A DNA stretch of 46,841 nt from Lentilactobacillus parafarraginis DSM 18390 = JCM 14109 (GCF_001435895.1 NZ_AZFZ01000016.1:1-46841), one strand, 5' to 3'. Counted from the stretch's first letter, positions 6,988-18,418 are shown. A program made the numbers and translations. Notes: generated by a model from the letters alone, not told the origin.

Positions 6988-9795
6988 TTACTTGGCGTCG
7001 AAACCGGCAGTCGCAGTTTCTGGAAATTCACTGCGGACAATTTCGGCACATGACTGACAAAATGTTGGGTAATCAGAATCGGCCCCAACGTCAGTTTTAA
7101 CTAACCGGCATCGTTCACAGGTCTTCCCTTCAGCGGGTTGGACCAGCAAGGCGAGACCGTGACTGTCAAACTTGGTACTGCTATCCGGAGCATCGTTAAA
7201 CGTCTTGAAGTCCAATTGTGATACCAACAGGACCGTCTTCAAATCAACGTTAAGTGAGTCCAGAAGATCCTTAACTTCAGAAGTGGCATAGGTGGTTAAC
7301 GCTGCTTCAGAAGACTTCCCAATTTGTTTGGCATCCCGAGCCTCTTCCAAAACTTTAAGAACGTCGTCCCGGTAGGTCATAAATTTGGCCCACTTGCTCA
7401 GAATGGCAGCATCGTTGTCAAAATGCTTAGGTTCTGGAATGTCACTCAACTGAACGTAATCTTCGGGTTCCTTGAGAAATTCCCAAATTTCTTCGGCCGT
7501 ATGCGGCAAAACAGGCGTCATCAGCTTGGTTAGCGTCGTCACGACATTATACATGACCGTCTGCATGGAACGGCGGGCATGGCCATCGGCACGGTCAATG
7601 TAGACAATGTCCTTAGCCATATCCAAATAGAATGCGGAAAGATCACTGGTAACAAATCCCAGCAACTTCTTGTAAAGGGTTAGGAAGTCATAGTTTTCGT
7701 AGGCATCCCGAGCCTCTTTGAGGAATTTGTTCAGAAGAACCGTCATATATTGATCCTGACTGTCCATTTCATCAAATGAAACTGAATTGGTTTGGGGATC
7801 AAAATCAGTTGTGTTTGCAAGTAGGAACCGCATTGTGTTGCGAATCTTCTTATAAGAATCAGAAATTTTGGCGAAGTTATCCATACTTACCCGCACATCC
7901 GCAGATGTATCAACTGAAGTGACCCAGAGGCGCACAATTTCAGCCCCCATCTTTTTAATCACTTCAATCGGGGCAATCGTATTCCCCAAAGACTTGCTCA
8001 TCTTATGGCCATTACCATCCAGGGTAAATCCTTGAGAAAGAATTGACTTGTATGGTGCCTTATTCGAAACCGCCACGCTGGTAATCAAGCTGGAGTTAAA
8101 CCAGCCACGATACTGGTCGGATCCTTCAAGATACATGTCCGCCGGGTAGGTGAGTTCTGGTCGATCAGCAAGGACGCCCTGGTGAGACGAACCGGAGTCA
8201 AACCAGACATCCATGATATCGTCTTCCTTGGTAAACTTGCCGTTTGGTGAATGCTCACTCTTGAATCCATCAGGCAACAAATCGTTTGCTTCACGCTCAA
8301 ACCAGACATCCGAGCCGTACTTATCAAACAGATCAGCCACGTGGTTAATGGTTTCCTGAGTAATAATTGCCTCGCCATCTTCGCCATAGAAGATTGGAAG
8401 CGGCACGCCCCAAACCCGTTGACGAGAAATGACCCAGTCGCCCCGGTTCTTAATCATGTTTGCGAGCCGCACTTTTCCCCATCCAGGGTAAAATTTAACG
8501 TCCTCAATCGCGTTTAAGATGTCATCTTTAATCTTATCAACCGAAGCAAACCACTGGGGGGTTGCTCGGAAAATAATCGGCTTTTTGGTTCGCCAGTCAA
8601 ATGGATAGCTATGCTTCAATGGCATGTAATGCAGGAGCAATCCAGCCGCTTTTAGCTTATCCAAAGCAATCTTGTTGGCGTCATCATAGAAGACCCCGGC
8701 AAAATCAGGACCGGCTTCCTTGGTTAAATAACCTTTATTATCAACGGGAGCGAAAATATCGAGCCCGTATTTCCGACCAACATTGTAGTCGTCTTCCCCA
8801 TATCCAGGAGCCGTATGGACAAGTCCGGTTCCTTCTTCGAGATCAACGAAATCTCCAAGCATCGTCAGAAGTTTACGATTATGATCAAATGGATGCTCAG
8901 CCAGAACGCCTTCCATGTCAGCACCCTTAACGGTCTTGACAACCTTGACGTTCTTCCAGCCAACCAGTTCGCTGACCTTGCTGACGAGCTCACTGGCAAC
9001 GACAAACTGACGGTCGTCGTCTTCCGGCTGGATAACCGCATAGTCAAACCCGGCATCCACAGTGATTCCTTCAGAAGCTGGAATCGTCCACGGCGTCGTT
9101 GTCCAGACAACCATGTAAGTATTTTGATCATCAAAGACGCCCTTGCCATCGATAACCTTTTCACCGTAAAAGGCAGTTGGTGATGTCACGTCATGATACT
9201 CAACTTCGGCCTCAGCTAAGGCTGATTCGGAAGACCATGACCAGTAAACGGGCTTCTTACCTTTGTAAATCAGGCCGCGCTTTGCGAACGCCCCAAATAC
9301 CCGAACTTCAGCGGCTTCAAATTGATGCTGCAGCGTCAGATAAGGATGATCCCAATCGCCAGCGACACCCAGTCGTTTAAACTCGGTCATTTGTCGCTGA
9401 ACCTGCTTCATCGCATATTCTTGACAAAGCTTGCGAAAATCATTGGTTGACATCTTCTTACGGTCGTAACCGGCCTGAGTCAGCTTTTGTTCGATTGGCA
9501 ATCCATGCGTATCCCATCCGGGAACGTAGGGTGCCCGATAGCCGGTCATCGATTTGTATCGCACAATGATGTCCTTAGAAATCTTGTTCAACGCGTGGCC
9601 CATATGAATGTCCCCATTGGCATATGGTGGCCCATCGTGAAGCACAAAGGTCGGTTTGCCCTCGTTTAATTTTTGCCGTTGTTCGTAAACGCGATTCTCT
9701 TCCCAAGCCTTTTGCCGTTCGACTTCTTTAACCGGAAGATTGCCACGCATTTTAAACTTTGTTTTGCCTAAGTTTAATGTGTCCTTAACCCGCAT
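6988..9795 (-). CDS. ileS: isoleucyl-tRNA synthetase
   Basis: Class I synthetase of 935 residues that charges tRNA-Ile and edits valine. HIGH-type motif HMGH at 64-67 within a [12 protein letters not shown] block, KMSKS-type motif in [10 protein letters not shown] near 600, an editing domain ([14 protein letters not shown] region) between them, anticodon-binding helices, and a C-terminal zinc site CERC...CQSC. The open frame extends 25 codons upstream, but GGGAG is 7 nt before ATG 9795 and [10 protein letters not shown] is the family's start. A T-box leader (9877-10068) couples its expression to uncharged tRNA-Ile. Last gene of the dcw order, as in other lactobacilli. Confidence 0.97.
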   Translation of the reverse strand: MRVKDTLNLGKTKFKMRGNLPVKEVERQKAWEENRVYEQRQKLNEGKPTFVLHDGPPYANGDIHMGHALNKISKDIIVRYKSMTGYRAPYVPGWDTHGLPIEQKLTQAGYDRKKMSTNDFRKLCQEYAMKQVQRQMTEFKRLGVAGDWDHPYLTLQHQFEAAEVRVFGAFAKRGLIYKGKKPVYWSWSSESALAEAEVEYHDVTSPTAFYGEKVIDGKGVFDDQNTYMVVWTTTPWTIPASEGITVDAGFDYAVIQPEDDDRQFVVASELVSKVSELVGWKNVKVVKTVKGADMEGVLAEHPFDHNRKLLTMLGDFVDLEEGTGLVHTAPGYGEDDYNVGRKYGLDIFAPVDNKGYLTKEAGPDFAGVFYDDANKIALDKLKAAGLLLHYMPLKHSYPFDWRTKKPIIFRATPQWFASVDKIKDDILNAIEDVKFYPGWGKVRLANMIKNRGDWVISRQRVWGVPLPIFYGEDGEAIITQETINHVADLFDKYGSDVWFEREANDLLPDGFKSEHSPNGKFTKEDDIMDVWFDSGSSHQGVLADRPELTYPADMYLEGSDQYRGWFNSSLITSVAVSNKAPYKSILSQGFTLDGNGHKMSKSLGNTIAPIEVIKKMGAEIVRLWVTSVDTSADVRVSMDNFAKISDSYKKIRNTMRFLLANTTDFDPQTNSVSFDEMDSQDQYMTVLLNKFLKEARDAYENYDFLTLYKKLLGFVTSDLSAFYLDMAKDIVYIDRADGHARRSMQTVMYNVVTTLTKLMTPVLPHTAEEIWEFLKEPEDYVQLSDIPEPKHFDNDAAILSKWAKFMTYRDDVLKVLEEARDAKQIGKSSEAALTTYATSEVKDLLDSLNVDLKTVLLVSQLDFKTFNDAPDSSTKFDSHGLALLVQPAEGKTCERCRLVKTDVGADSDYPTFCQSCAEIVRSEFPETATAGFDAK

Positions 9796-9876
9796 TATTT
9801 GACTCCCTTTCTCCTGATAATTTAATAGAATAGTGATTACCCAACGATCAAAAGACTGCCATGAATTCATGAAAAC

Positions 9877-10068
9877 AAAAAAAGACTTCGCCCAAGGGAC
9901 GAAATCTTCGCGGTACCACCCAATTTTAGAATTTAAAATTCTATCTTCATTTTCATAATCGATATGTACTAGAGGTGATCTGTCAATTGATTGGTGACTG
10001 CTAACCTTCCACTAACATTAGCTCGCTGATGTTTCAACCAACTGACTTTCTGGTCTCTAATCGATTTA
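9877..10068 (-). promoter_or_regulatory. T-box leader of ileS
   Basis: Minus-strand T-box: GGGTGGTACCGCG antiterminator sequence at 9909-9921, followed by a terminator hairpin (arms 9882-9890 and 9900-9909) with a T7 run. Stem I closes by AATCGAT/ATCGATT around 10060 and 9960. A candidate isoleucine specifier AUC lies at 9977-9979 in the internal loop on the 3' side. Stem I starts at the divIVA stop codon, so leader and coding sequence touch. No separate promoter was identified; transcription may come through divIVA or start inside it. Confidence 0.92.
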
Positions 10069-10743
10069 GTTATTATTTTTTTGATCATCGGGATAAATGA
10101 CAACCGTTTGAAGATCGTCATTATTGGACGATCCATTATCGGCTGACTCATCACTACCCTGTTTGTTTCCTGATTCTACATCGGAATTTATTGCCTTGTC
10201 AAGATCCCCCACGACCTTTTCAATATCTTCATAGGTGGTTGTGGGCCCATCTTCAACCAAATGATCCCAGTCAGACCCTTTGATTACTTCAAGCTGACTT
10301 TCAAGCATGACTTGAAGCCGCTGACGAAATACCCGGGTATTCTTCTTAAGATCATCCGTTTCAATGGCTAACTTTTTAGCCCGTTTGGAAGCCGCTTCCA
10401 AGATTTGTGTCGACTTATCACTGGCAGTCTTCACAATATCATCAGCCTTTTTCTGGGCCTCACGATTTGTGATTTCGGCTTCCTTCTTCGAGTTATTCTT
10501 AACCTTGTCAGCAGCTTCCTGAGCAACTAAGATCGATTGGTTCAACGAATCCTTTAAGTCATTGAAGTAAGAAAGCTTATCCTTTGATTCACTCAATTGA
10601 GAGCGTAAATCTTTATTTTCTTCCAAAATAATTTGATAATCTTTGATGATTTGGTCAAGAAAGTCATTGACCTCATCGATATTGTACCCTCTTAACTTCG
10701 TCGAAAATTCTTTGTTATGAATGTCCTGTGGACTTAATACCAT
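10066..10743 (-). CDS. divIVA: cell-division protein DivIVA
   Basis: Peripheral membrane scaffold that marks curved membrane at poles and septa. 225 residues. The conserved N-terminal lipid-binding segment (LSPQDIHNKEFSTKLRGYN, residues 3-21) is followed by long coiled-coil heptads from about 30 to 150 and an acidic, Ser/Asp-rich tail. AGGAGG is 11 nt before the ATG. Downstream of ylmH in the standard dcw order. Its stop codon coincides with the start of the ileS T-box. Confidence 0.95.
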   Translation of the reverse strand: MVLSPQDIHNKEFSTKLRGYNIDEVNDFLDQIIKDYQIILEENKDLRSQLSESKDKLSYFNDLKDSLNQSILVAQEAADKVKNNSKKEAEITNREAQKKADDIVKTASDKSTQILEAASKRAKKLAIETDDLKKNTRVFRQRLQVMLESQLEVIKGSDWDHLVEDGPTTTYEDIEKVVGDLDKAINSDVESGNKQGSDESADNGSSNNDDLQTVVIYPDDQKNNN

Positions 10744-10758
10744 GATGAACCAATCCTC

Positions 10759-11550
10759 CTATTTGTTCCGATTGTAGACACGGACTACAAGTCGAATCTT
10801 TCCTTTTTTTGTAATGCCGTCAATTTCACGGATCACAATTCTGCCATATCCCCTCACCGACACGATATCGTGCATTGATACTTCAAGGTCCGGACGCTGG
10901 GTTTCACCCCAATTAATCCGAACTTCACCGCCGTCAATCAACTCCTTGGCATGGTGACGGGAGATGTGAAATCCCTCACTAACCAACGCATCAACCCGTA
11001 ATGATGAAATTGTCGTTGAAACCTCTTCACTCTCATCAACTGGCGTCACCAACTGATCGCTTTGAATGACTTCAAGTTTGACCTTGATCTTGCCAACCTT
11101 ATCAACCTGCGCCTTAATGTAATCAGCCATCTCACTTTGACAAAGGAACTGCCAAGAAAGCCCATCGGTGATAATATCACCAATCACGTCTCTTTCAATC
11201 CCAGCGCCCATAATTGATCCCAATACTTGCCCGTGTGACAAGGTCGCAAATTTGCTTGGGTAATCAATCACAAATGACGTAATACGAAAATCCTCGTTCT
11301 TTGGCGTGAAATACTCGGGATAGACAATTGCCCGTTTGAGCTCGGCTCCCTCATACCCGCCGAAGGTCGAAAATCGAATGCCGTCATGGCGATTAATGAT
11401 CGATTCCAAAATGAATAATTGACGCGGATTCAAAAAACCCGTTAGAATCGGTCGATATTCATTTTCGACCTGACCACTTAAATTATCAATAGACTCCAAA
11501 AATGGCACTTCGTCTGGACGAAAATGCTGAGAAATTGTTGAATCTACCAA
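10759..11550 (-). CDS. ylmH: YlmH, S4-domain RNA-binding protein
   Basis: 263 residues. N-terminal part is the YlmH-specific domain (QHFRPDE at 8-14, LSGQVENEYRPILTGFLNPR near 25), the S4 RNA-binding domain occupies about residues 180-250 (SEGFHISRHHAKELIDGG, then VSVRGYGRI). In Bacillus YlmH binds the ribosome and has been linked to stalled-nascent-chain rescue; a division role was suggested from its position. TTG start at 11550 with only a weak GTGGGG site, so the start could be a few codons off. Confidence 0.92.
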   Translation of the reverse strand: MVDSTISQHFRPDEVPFLESIDNLSGQVENEYRPILTGFLNPRQLFILESIINRHDGIRFSTFGGYEGAELKRAIVYPEYFTPKNEDFRITSFVIDYPSKFATLSHGQVLGSIMGAGIERDVIGDIITDGLSWQFLCQSEMADYIKAQVDKVGKIKVKLEVIQSDQLVTPVDESEEVSTTISSLRVDALVSEGFHISRHHAKELIDGGEVRINWGETQRPDLEVSMHDIVSVRGYGRIVIREIDGITKKGKIRLVVRVYNRNK

Positions 11551-11581
11551 AATGTTTACCCCACTTTAGACGTTCTGCTCA

Positions 11582-11860
11582 TTAAAACCCATATAACAGC
11601 AACTGCCCTAAATATGAGATACCGCCCTGGACAAGTCCCAGTACAATCAATGCCACGACGGGAGCGAAACTAATCATCCCGACAGAGGCAAAGTTGAACA
11701 GGCTTTCGAACGGTTCAACAATCCGACCCAAAAAGCGGCCAAAGGCAGTCCCGTATGCGTTTGGGAACCAACTCATCAACGCGTAAATCACAATTGCGAG
11801 CATGTAGATACTAATGAGCTTGTTTAACAGCCAAACTATAAACACGATTACAGATGCCAA
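11582..11860 (-). CDS. ylmG: YggT family membrane protein (YlmG)
   Basis: 92-residue integral membrane protein with two hydrophobic spans (about 3-28 and 60-85) and the family's SWFPNA and PF-SLFNF-S-like motifs between them. The open frame extends 41 codons upstream into the end of sepF, but AGGAG stands 7 nt before TTG 11860, and a start there gives the normal YggT length. Position between sepF and ylmH is the standard one. Role in division or membrane organisation is inferred from conserved linkage. Confidence 0.9.
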   Translation of the reverse strand: MASVIVFIVWLLNKLISIYMLAIVIYALMSWFPNAYGTAFGRFLGRIVEPFESLFNFASVGMISFAPVVALIVLGLVQGGISYLGQLLLYGF

Positions 11861-11894
11861 ATAAAAACTCCTATCTGTGATTATTAAATCGAAA

Positions 11895-12245
11895 CTACTT
11901 AGAAACTTTAAAATTCTTAGGTGAACAAATAAATATATTTTTATCGAGCCTGTTAATTGTACCATGAATCGCGAATAAAACACCGTTTAAGAAATCAACC
12001 ATTCGTTCAGCCGATTTAATATCAAGCTTATCGAGCTTAATAATCACAGCACTGTCCTCAAGCAATTTCTGAGCAATGGTATCAACATCCGTATAGTTAA
12101 TCGGTTCGAAGACGACAATATTATTATCACTGACTAAGTCTTTTCGCGTCAAAGGCACAATATTATCCAATGGTTTTCCATCCTCATTCGTTGGTTTGTC
12201 TGATTCCATTCCAAAAAAGTTGGCAAAATTGAACTTTTGAGACAT
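11895..12245 (-). CDS. sepF: cell-division protein SepF
   Basis: 116 residues. N-terminal amphipathic membrane anchor (MSQKFNFANFFGM), a short acidic linker and the FtsZ-binding globular domain from about residue 30 (PLTRKDLVSDNNIVVFEP; DSAVIIKLDKLD; ERMVDFLNG). It tethers FtsZ to the membrane together with FtsA and shapes the septum. Shorter than the Bacillus protein mainly in the linker. Directly downstream of ftsZ; ylmD and ylmE, which lie between these genes in Bacillus, are absent here. Confidence 0.95.
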   Translation of the reverse strand: MSQKFNFANFFGMESDKPTNEDGKPLDNIVPLTRKDLVSDNNIVVFEPINYTDVDTIAQKLLEDSAVIIKLDKLDIKSAERMVDFLNGVLFAIHGTINRLDKNIFICSPKNFKVSK

Positions 12246-12299
12246 ATTTGCTTCCTTTCGAATTTCACCATTCTCGGGCAGATCCGCTAAAGTGAGTCA

Positions 12300-13628
12300 T
12301 TACTTCTTGTTCCGCCGCCGATGCTTAAAGAATGGTGGAATATCATTCTGTGAGTCATCACTGCTGGACTTGCCAGCGTCATCATCCGCACTAACATCTG
12401 GTTGGAACGGATCAAAGTCTTTTTTTTCGACGTCGCTGAATTCATCATTTTGAGGGACTGCGGGCCGCGCTGACGATGCCGGCTTGCGAATATCCCAGTT
12501 TCCCAACGGATCGCCATTTTCGCCATTATTGGTTGCCGTCGTCCGTTGCTGATTATTATCTGAACGTTGATTACCGCGATCGACTGACCGGGGGTGCGCA
12601 CTAGTAGTTGGGCGAGCTGAAGGTCTTGCGGTTCGGGTCCGCCGACTCGCCAATCGTCCCTGTTCTTCAGCTTTTTTGTCAATCCCGGTTGCGATAACCG
12701 TGACCCGAACTTCATCGCCAAGCGAATCGTCAATTGATGTTCCGAAAATGATGTTCACATCACTGGTTGCGGCTTGGGCAACGATGTCTGACGCAGCTTG
12801 GGCTTCAAACAAGGACAGGTCTGGGCCACCGGTAATGTTTAACAATACTTGTTCAGCACCGTCAATGGATACCTCGAGCAATGGTGACGAAATTGCCTTT
12901 TCTGTGGCTTTCTTCGTGCGATCTTCGCCGTTGGCAACCCCGACACCCATCAATGCGGAGCCTTGATCCTGCATGGTCGTCTTCACGTCGGCAAAGTCCA
13001 AGTTCACGTATCCAGGACTGGTAATCAAATCCGAAATTCCTTGAACCCCTTGACGAAGCACGTTATCAGCTTCCTTGAAGGCGTCCATCATCGGGGTCTT
13101 CTTGTCAATCATGTCTAACAAGCGGTTATTAGCGATGACAATCAATGTGTCAACGTTGTCCTTTAACTGGTTAACCCCTTCATCGGCGTATTTGCTGCGC
13201 TTAGGGCCTTCAAACGTAAATGGTCGGGTGACAACCCCAACAGTCAACGCTCCCTGGTCCTTGGCGATTTTAGCCACAATTGGCGCAGCCCCGTTACCGG
13301 TACCGCCACCCATTCCGGCGGTAACAAAAACCATGTCAGCGCCTTCAAGGGCCTCTGACAATTCCTGTTCGCTTTCTTCGGCGGCCTTAGCGCCAATTTC
13401 AGGGTTCGACCCAGCCCCTAAGCCGCGAGTTAATTTCGGGCCAAGCTGAATCTTAGTTTCTGCTTTTGAAGTTGAAAGTGCTTGGACATCGGTGTTGGCT
13501 ACGATAAACTCAACACCCTTTACATCTGAACTAATCATCGTGTTGACAGCGTTACTACCACCGCCGCCGACGCCGATAACCTTAATCACTGCACCGTGGT
13601 TTTCGGTGGAATCAAGTGAATATTCCAT
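12300..13628 (-). CDS. ftsZ: cell-division GTPase FtsZ
   Basis: Tubulin-like GTPase that forms the Z ring. 442 residues. GGGGSNAVN near 21, the tubulin signature [10 protein letters not shown] near 107, and the T7-loop segment NLDFADVKT near 205. A polar linker (about 320-425) rich in Arg, Ser and Asn leads to the conserved C-terminal tail [11 protein letters not shown] that docks FtsA, SepF and other partners. Preceded by a good site and separated from ftsA by 25 nt. Confidence 0.98.
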   Translation of the reverse strand: MEYSLDSTENHGAVIKVIGVGGGGSNAVNTMISSDVKGVEFIVANTDVQALSTSKAETKIQLGPKLTRGLGAGSNPEIGAKAAEESEQELSEALEGADMVFVTAGMGGGTGNGAAPIVAKIAKDQGALTVGVVTRPFTFEGPKRSKYADEGVNQLKDNVDTLIVIANNRLLDMIDKKTPMMDAFKEADNVLRQGVQGISDLITSPGYVNLDFADVKTTMQDQGSALMGVGVANGEDRTKKATEKAISSPLLEVSIDGAEQVLLNITGGPDLSLFEAQAASDIVAQAATSDVNIIFGTSIDDSLGDEVRVTVIATGIDKKAEEQGRLASRRTRTARPSARPTTSAHPRSVDRGNQRSDNNQQRTTATNNGENGDPLGNWDIRKPASSARPAVPQNDEFSDVEKKDFDPFQPDVSADDDAGKSSSDDSQNDIPPFFKHRRRNKK

Positions 13629-13653
13629 AATTGTATTTACCTCCGTTTAAGTG

Positions 13654-14958
13654 CTAATCAAAGAAATCGCTAAAGAAGCTCTTAATTCCTTCGCCGCGTT
13701 TTTTCTTTTGAGTTTTTGGTTTTTGCTTTTCAGATTTACTCGACACAGGGACTTGATTATTTTGAGCATTTGTTAGCTTGGAGATCTTGGTTGATGTGGC
13801 ACCAACAGCCGAGCGAACAATCATATCGACATCCGATAAATCGGAGAAGTAAGATACCAGTGACAGCCCAGCTGTAAACGATGGGTGTCGCAACCCCATT
13901 TGATCAGGAATATAGACACTGACGTTAACATTGAACTGATCAGCAGCTAATTCGGCAATTCCTGGAAGTGCGGCAACCCCACCGGTTAAAACAATTCCGC
14001 CCGGTAATTCCAAGGCGCGAATTTGGTCAAGGTGGTTCTTAATCCGGTCAAATATTTGACTCAACCGGGCCTCAATGATTTCCGCAAGATAACGTTCATC
14101 AATGTATTTAGGCTCCGCTTGACCAACGATATCGACTGGAAATTCGTTATCAGCAGATGCTTGAAGTGAATCAGCATAGCCATAATCCCGTTTGATTTTT
14201 TCAGCATTTTCCATTGATGTATTTAACACAATCGAAATGTCCTTGGTGATGTACTCGCCGCCCTCTGGATCAGTCGTCGCATACTTTAATTCGTGATCGT
14301 GAATGACCGATGCAGTTGTTTGGCCACCACCCAAATCGATAATAATTGTTCCAAAGTCTTGATGACCGTCATCTAACATTTCGTGACCCTCAGCAAGCGG
14401 TGTCAACACGGTTGAAATAATGGTTAACCCGGCCTTCTCAACGGCCTTCTTTAAATTATGCATAATGCTCTTGGAACCTGTGATGAGTTTGCCACGCATT
14501 TCTAGGCGAACACCCACCATCCCCCTTGGATCTTTGATATCGTCAAAGCCATCAACGATAAACTCTTCCGGCTGGATATCAATGACTTCACGCTCTTGAG
14601 GTAAACTCGTGCCCAAAGCGGATGCCGCAACATTTTGGACATCCTCATCAGTTATTTCTCGGGACTGATCATCCAAGGTAATTAAACCATTACAGTCTTC
14701 GATTCTTAACATGTTTGCCGGGACACTGACAACAACGTCTTTAATTTCAATACTTGCTTTTTCTTGAGCTTGATTTACTGCACTTTTAATGGCTTCGGCA
14801 GCCTGATCAATATCGACGATCACACCGCGACTCAAACCGTTTGAAGGCGCATTCCCCACACCAATAACATTTAGTTGCCCTTTAACTTTTTCTGCAACAA
14901 TGACCTTTATTGAGGTAGTTCCTATATCAAGTCCCACATATAAACCCGAATTATCCAT
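13654..14958 (-). CDS. ftsA: cell-division protein FtsA
   Basis: Actin-like ATPase that anchors FtsZ to the membrane. 434 residues from ATG 14958. GLDIGTTSIKVIVAE near 9-23 is the phosphate-1 loop, IIDLGGGQT near 200 the phosphate-2 loop and VLTGGVAALPG near 330 the adenosine motif. A basic linker (KSEKQKPKTQKKKRGEG) is followed by an amphipathic C-terminal helix that inserts into the membrane. The frame extends 7 codons upstream, but GGAGG is there, so the later ATG is chosen. Confidence 0.97.
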   Translation of the reverse strand: MDNSGLYVGLDIGTTSIKVIVAEKVKGQLNVIGVGNAPSNGLSRGVIVDIDQAAEAIKSAVNQAQEKASIEIKDVVVSVPANMLRIEDCNGLITLDDQSREITDEDVQNVAASALGTSLPQEREVIDIQPEEFIVDGFDDIKDPRGMVGVRLEMRGKLITGSKSIMHNLKKAVEKAGLTIISTVLTPLAEGHEMLDDGHQDFGTIIIDLGGGQTTASVIHDHELKYATTDPEGGEYITKDISIVLNTSMENAEKIKRDYGYADSLQASADNEFPVDIVGQAEPKYIDERYLAEIIEARLSQIFDRIKNHLDQIRALELPGGIVLTGGVAALPGIAELAADQFNVNVSVYIPDQMGLRHPSFTAGLSLVSYFSDLSDVDMIVRSAVGATSTKISKLTNAQNNQVPVSSKSEKQKPKTQKKKRGEGIKSFFSDFFD

Positions 14959-15046
14959 ATATGTAAGGAACCTCCACATCTAGAATATTTTCTAAACATA
15001 ACATAAGTTTAACACAATGATAACGCCGGAAAAAGATTAATTGACG

Positions 15047-15892
15047 CTAATAACTAGTCTTACTTTTAACCGTCGATTTTGATGGACTTTTAGTAATTGG
15101 ATATGAATAAGCCCCGACTTCCAAATTAATCACACTTTTGGTTTTGAGCTTTGCGTTGATACTTGGATAGTAATCCATCTTGTCACCAAAACTGCTAATT
15201 GACGCATACACGCGATTGCCGTCATTCATCTGAATGAATACCCGATCTTGATTACTTTTAACCGGCGAGTAGCTAATAGTATTAATGGCTGCCCGAACTG
15301 GCGGATCAATCCGGCGGTACTGCCGAATCGTTCGCCGAAGCTTAGCCGGATTTTGAAACTTTCGCAAAATCGGAAACCCATCTCGTGGATTCAGCACCTT
15401 GTTTTTAATAATCACACCACTTTTAAGAATTGGCTGGTATCCCCGATCACGGTACAAATACCCAATTGTCGGATACTCCTCAACCTGAATGTGAACGGTA
15501 TTGAAGCTGGGCAACGTCATCTTAACGGATGCCATTCGCTGGCTTCGTTTTTTCAACGAGGCGGCAAGCGATTTTCGCTTCCCCCACACCGACAGCAATG
15601 GGGTCCCCTTCTTAACCGGCGAGAAATGTTTAATCTCCTTAACACTGACAATCTCGTTGCCACTGATCGTCACCTTTTGAACTTTACTGATCGGAGAGAC
15701 AAAGAAGATCATCACGCCAATGATAACGACCAACCCCACCAACAACGGCCACATTCGCTGTAAATTCTGAATCTGAAAGTCCGCTAACAAATGACGCTTA
15801 GGTTGCGAGGGCTCAGCCTCTTGCTTATGAGTCTGTTGTGCGGCCCGCTGCCACGGTGTGAGATGCCCCTTTTGATCACCTTTTTTGCCCAA
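15047..15892 (-). CDS. divIB: cell-division protein DivIB (FtsQ)
   Basis: 281-residue bitopic membrane protein: cytoplasmic N terminus (1-47), one membrane span (48-66), then an extracellular POTRA domain (SKVQKVTISGNEIVSVKEI, residues 69 on) and beta domain with YPTIGYLYRDRG. It forms the FtsL-DivIC-DivIB complex that controls septal peptidoglycan synthesis. The lysine-rich C-terminal tail is variable. Position between murG and ftsA is typical. Confidence 0.95.
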   Translation of the reverse strand: MGKKGDQKGHLTPWQRAAQQTHKQEAEPSQPKRHLLADFQIQNLQRMWPLLVGLVVIIGVMIFFVSPISKVQKVTISGNEIVSVKEIKHFSPVKKGTPLLSVWGKRKSLAASLKKRSQRMASVKMTLPSFNTVHIQVEEYPTIGYLYRDRGYQPILKSGVIIKNKVLNPRDGFPILRKFQNPAKLRRTIRQYRRIDPPVRAAINTISYSPVKSNQDRVFIQMNDGNRVYASISSFGDKMDYYPSINAKLKTKSVINLEVGAYSYPITKSPSKSTVKSKTSY

Positions 15893-15923
15893 AAGTCATT
15901 ACCTCCCCAGTCAGTAATTGATC

Positions 15924-17039
15924 CTATTTCGAATTTCGGTTGGCCGATTTATGAATTAACGAGCGGGCAATATCCAAAATTTGATCAGCTGAATTGGTAA
16001 CGCCAAGATCTTTTGAATTTTCAGACATTTTCTCACGTTCTGCCGGATCGTGCATTAATTGATCAACAGCCTTTAACAAACTTTTAGCATTTAAGGCCGG
16101 TTCTTTGATCATCAATGCCGCGCCGCGAGTAACCAAACTCATCGTATTCTTAGTCTGATGATCAGCCGTCACGTATGGACTTGGAATCAACACGGATGGA
16201 ATTCCCAACGCGGTAATTTCAGCAATGCTGGTTGCGCCTGAACGGCCCACAATTAAGGAAACCTTTGGCAACACCTGCGGCATATTATCAATATATGGCA
16301 AAATCTTGATGTTATCGTTAACGTTTGTTTTTTCCAGCTGAGCCATAACGCCGGCGTAGCGCTTCTGGCCGGTCACGAAGACCACCTGGTATTGACGGCG
16401 GTTAAATTCACTAATCGCCGCAATAACGGCGTTGTTAATTGCCGGCGCCCCTTGACTGCCGCCAAAAATCAAAACAGTTGGCTGATCATCCTTAAGCCCA
16501 ATTGATGACCATTGAAAATCACTGTGCATATGAGCAACCTGCTGAGCCCGCGGATTACCGGCAAAAATGACTTTTTCAGCCGGAAACTGGTCCTTGGCCT
16601 CATGAAAACCAATCGCAATTTTATCAACATAGTGACTCAAAAACTTGTTTGTGAGCCCGACCGCGCTATTTTGTTCATGAATAATCGTTGGAATGTGGGC
16701 CTTCGCCGCGGCATAGACCACCGCTCCGGAAACGTATCCCCCGGTCCCGATAACAACGTCGGGTTTAAATTGCTTCACAATCTTTTTGGATTCGTGAACA
16801 CTCTTGAAGAAGAGTGCCAGCGTCTTAAAGTTTTCCAGGGACAACGATCGGCGAAAGCCCTGGATTCGAAGGGCGGTAAACTTAATGCCCTGTTTGGGGA
16901 CGATGGTACTTTCCAACCCCCGGTGAGAGCCAACGTATAACACTTCGGAATTGGGCTCCTGTTTCATTAAATCCTCAATAATTGCCAGCGCTGGGTAAAT
17001 GTGGCCGCCTGTGCCGCCGCCAGAAATAATCAGCCTCAT
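15924..17039 (-). CDS. murG: MurG, lipid II synthase (GlcNAc transferase)
   Basis: GT28 transferase that adds GlcNAc to lipid I on the inner face of the membrane. 371 residues. [15 protein letters not shown] at 4-18 is the donor loop of the N domain; [11 protein letters not shown] near 124 binds acceptor; FGGSQGA near 192 and [15 protein letters not shown] near 260 are the nucleotide-sugar motifs. Its ATG overlaps the murD stop by 4 nt, indicating coupling. Slightly extended, basic C terminus. Confidence 0.97.
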   Translation of the reverse strand: MRLIISGGGTGGHIYPALAIIEDLMKQEPNSEVLYVGSHRGLESTIVPKQGIKFTALRIQGFRRSLSLENFKTLALFFKSVHESKKIVKQFKPDVVIGTGGYVSGAVVYAAAKAHIPTIIHEQNSAVGLTNKFLSHYVDKIAIGFHEAKDQFPAEKVIFAGNPRAQQVAHMHSDFQWSSIGLKDDQPTVLIFGGSQGAPAINNAVIAAISEFNRRQYQVVFVTGQKRYAGVMAQLEKTNVNDNIKILPYIDNMPQVLPKVSLIVGRSGATSIAEITALGIPSVLIPSPYVTADHQTKNTMSLVTRGAALMIKEPALNAKSLLKAVDQLMHDPAEREKMSENSKDLGVTNSADQILDIARSLIHKSANRNSK

Positions 17040-18418
17040 TCGTGCGCCTCCTGTTTATGCGTCAACTTCTCAACATCCTTAATAAATTCATCACCGCGTT
17101 CTTCAAACGTCTTAAATTGATCCCAGCTGGCGTTTGCCGGTGATAACAAGATGACGTCGCCTTCAGCGCTGTCGTGATAAGCGACCGGAACGGCTTCGTC
17201 AATGTTCTTAACCTTGGTGATCTGCTCAACGCCGGCCTTTTGCAGCGAATCCTCTAAAAGATCGGCGGTTTCGCCAAACAAAACGGCGGCTTTCACGTGA
17301 TCTTTAAACTGGGGAATCAGTTTGTCGAAAGTATAGCCGCGATCTAATCCACCGGCAAGCAGGACCACTGGTTGGTCAAAGCCTTCCAGCGCGGTTTGAG
17401 TTGCTTCAATATCGGTGGCCTTTGAGTCGTTGTAGAACCGCCGATCGTCACTTTCCAATACAAACTGCAGCCGGTGGCGGACTCCCGTGAAGGTTTCCAA
17501 GACATTGGTAATTGCCAGATTGGATTTTCCCAAAATCTTGGCAGCAGCAATCGCAGCCAGAGCATTTTCAACGTTCTGCTGCCCCGGCACCTTGATATCA
17601 TTGGCGTTCATAATAAATTCGTCGTTATAGTAAAGCTTACCGTTCTTTTCATAGGCGCCGCGATTAATATCGGCGGTTCTGGCAAATGGCACCACGGTTG
17701 CTAATGACCGTTTGCTGAGCTGGCGCCACTCATCCGCATCAAAGTTAACCACAAAAAAGTCGTCAGCCGTTTGATTCATGGTAATCCGCATCTTGGCGTT
17801 GACGTAGTTCTCGCGCGTTTTATGGTAGTCCAAATGATTTGAAAAAATGTTGGTTAAAACCGCGACGTGGGGGTGAAGCTTCTTAATGCCCAACAGCATG
17901 AAACTCGAAAGCTCCATGACAATTGTGTCATCAGCCGTGGCTTTCATCGCCGTTTCAGTCGCTGAAATACCAATGTTTCCGGCGGCGTAAGCATGCCCCT
18001 TTTGGCGTTCCTGATTTAAAATTTTGGTAATCATGGTGACGGTCGTTGTTTTCCCGTTACTGCCTGTAACCCCCACAATTTGGGCATCCGTAATCTGAGC
18101 AGCCAATTCTACTTCTGTGATAATCGGCAAGTGATCATTGACGGCGCGGGCGACCACCGCATTATCGTAGGGAATTCCTGGATTTTTGACCATTAAATCA
18201 AATCCCTGATCCAAAATATCTGCGGTCTGTTTACCCGTAACCGTATGGATGCCGCGATCTTCCAGTTCAGCAACTTCTGGCAGCTGATCGCTGGGTTTAG
18301 AATCATTCAAAGTCACGGAAGCTCCCAGTGTCTGGAGCAATTCCGCGGCATGGGTGCCGCTTTTTCCAGCACCGAGAACCAGCACCCGCTTGCCTTTATA
18401 ATCGTCAATCATTTTCAT
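17036..18418 (-). CDS. murD: UDP-MurNAc-L-alanine:D-glutamate ligase
   Basis: Cytoplasmic Mur ligase, 460 residues, adding D-Glu to UDP-MurNAc-Ala. [15 protein letters not shown] near 15, ATP loop [15 protein letters not shown] near 114, ELSSFML near 160, [11 protein letters not shown] near 185 and YNDSKATD near 320 (family-typical carboxylated Lys region lies between). AAGGGG lies about 13 nt before ATG 18418; a second ATG two codons on is also possible. Overlaps murG. Confidence 0.97.
   Translation of the reverse strand: MKMIDDYKGKRVLVLGAGKSGTHAAELLQTLGASVTLNDSKPSDQLPEVAELEDRGIHTVTGKQTADILDQGFDLMVKNPGIPYDNAVVARAVNDHLPIITEVELAAQITDAQIVGVTGSNGKTTTVTMITKILNQERQKGHAYAAGNIGISATETAMKATADDTIVMELSSFMLLGIKKLHPHVAVLTNIFSNHLDYHKTRENYVNAKMRITMNQTADDFFVVNFDADEWRQLSKRSLATVVPFARTADINRGAYEKNGKLYYNDEFIMNANDIKVPGQQNVENALAAIAAAKILGKSNLAITNVLETFTGVRHRLQFVLESDDRRFYNDSKATDIEATQTALEGFDQPVVLLAGGLDRGYTFDKLIPQFKDHVKAAVLFGETADLLEDSLQKAGVEQITKVKNIDEAVPVAYHDSAEGDVILLSPANASWDQFKTFEERGDEFIKDVEKLTHKQEAHE

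Noticed and set aside
11861-11983. Longer YggT beginning inside sepF
   Set aside because: An AGGAG with TTG at 11860 gives the normal family length; the extra residues are the sepF end in another frame.
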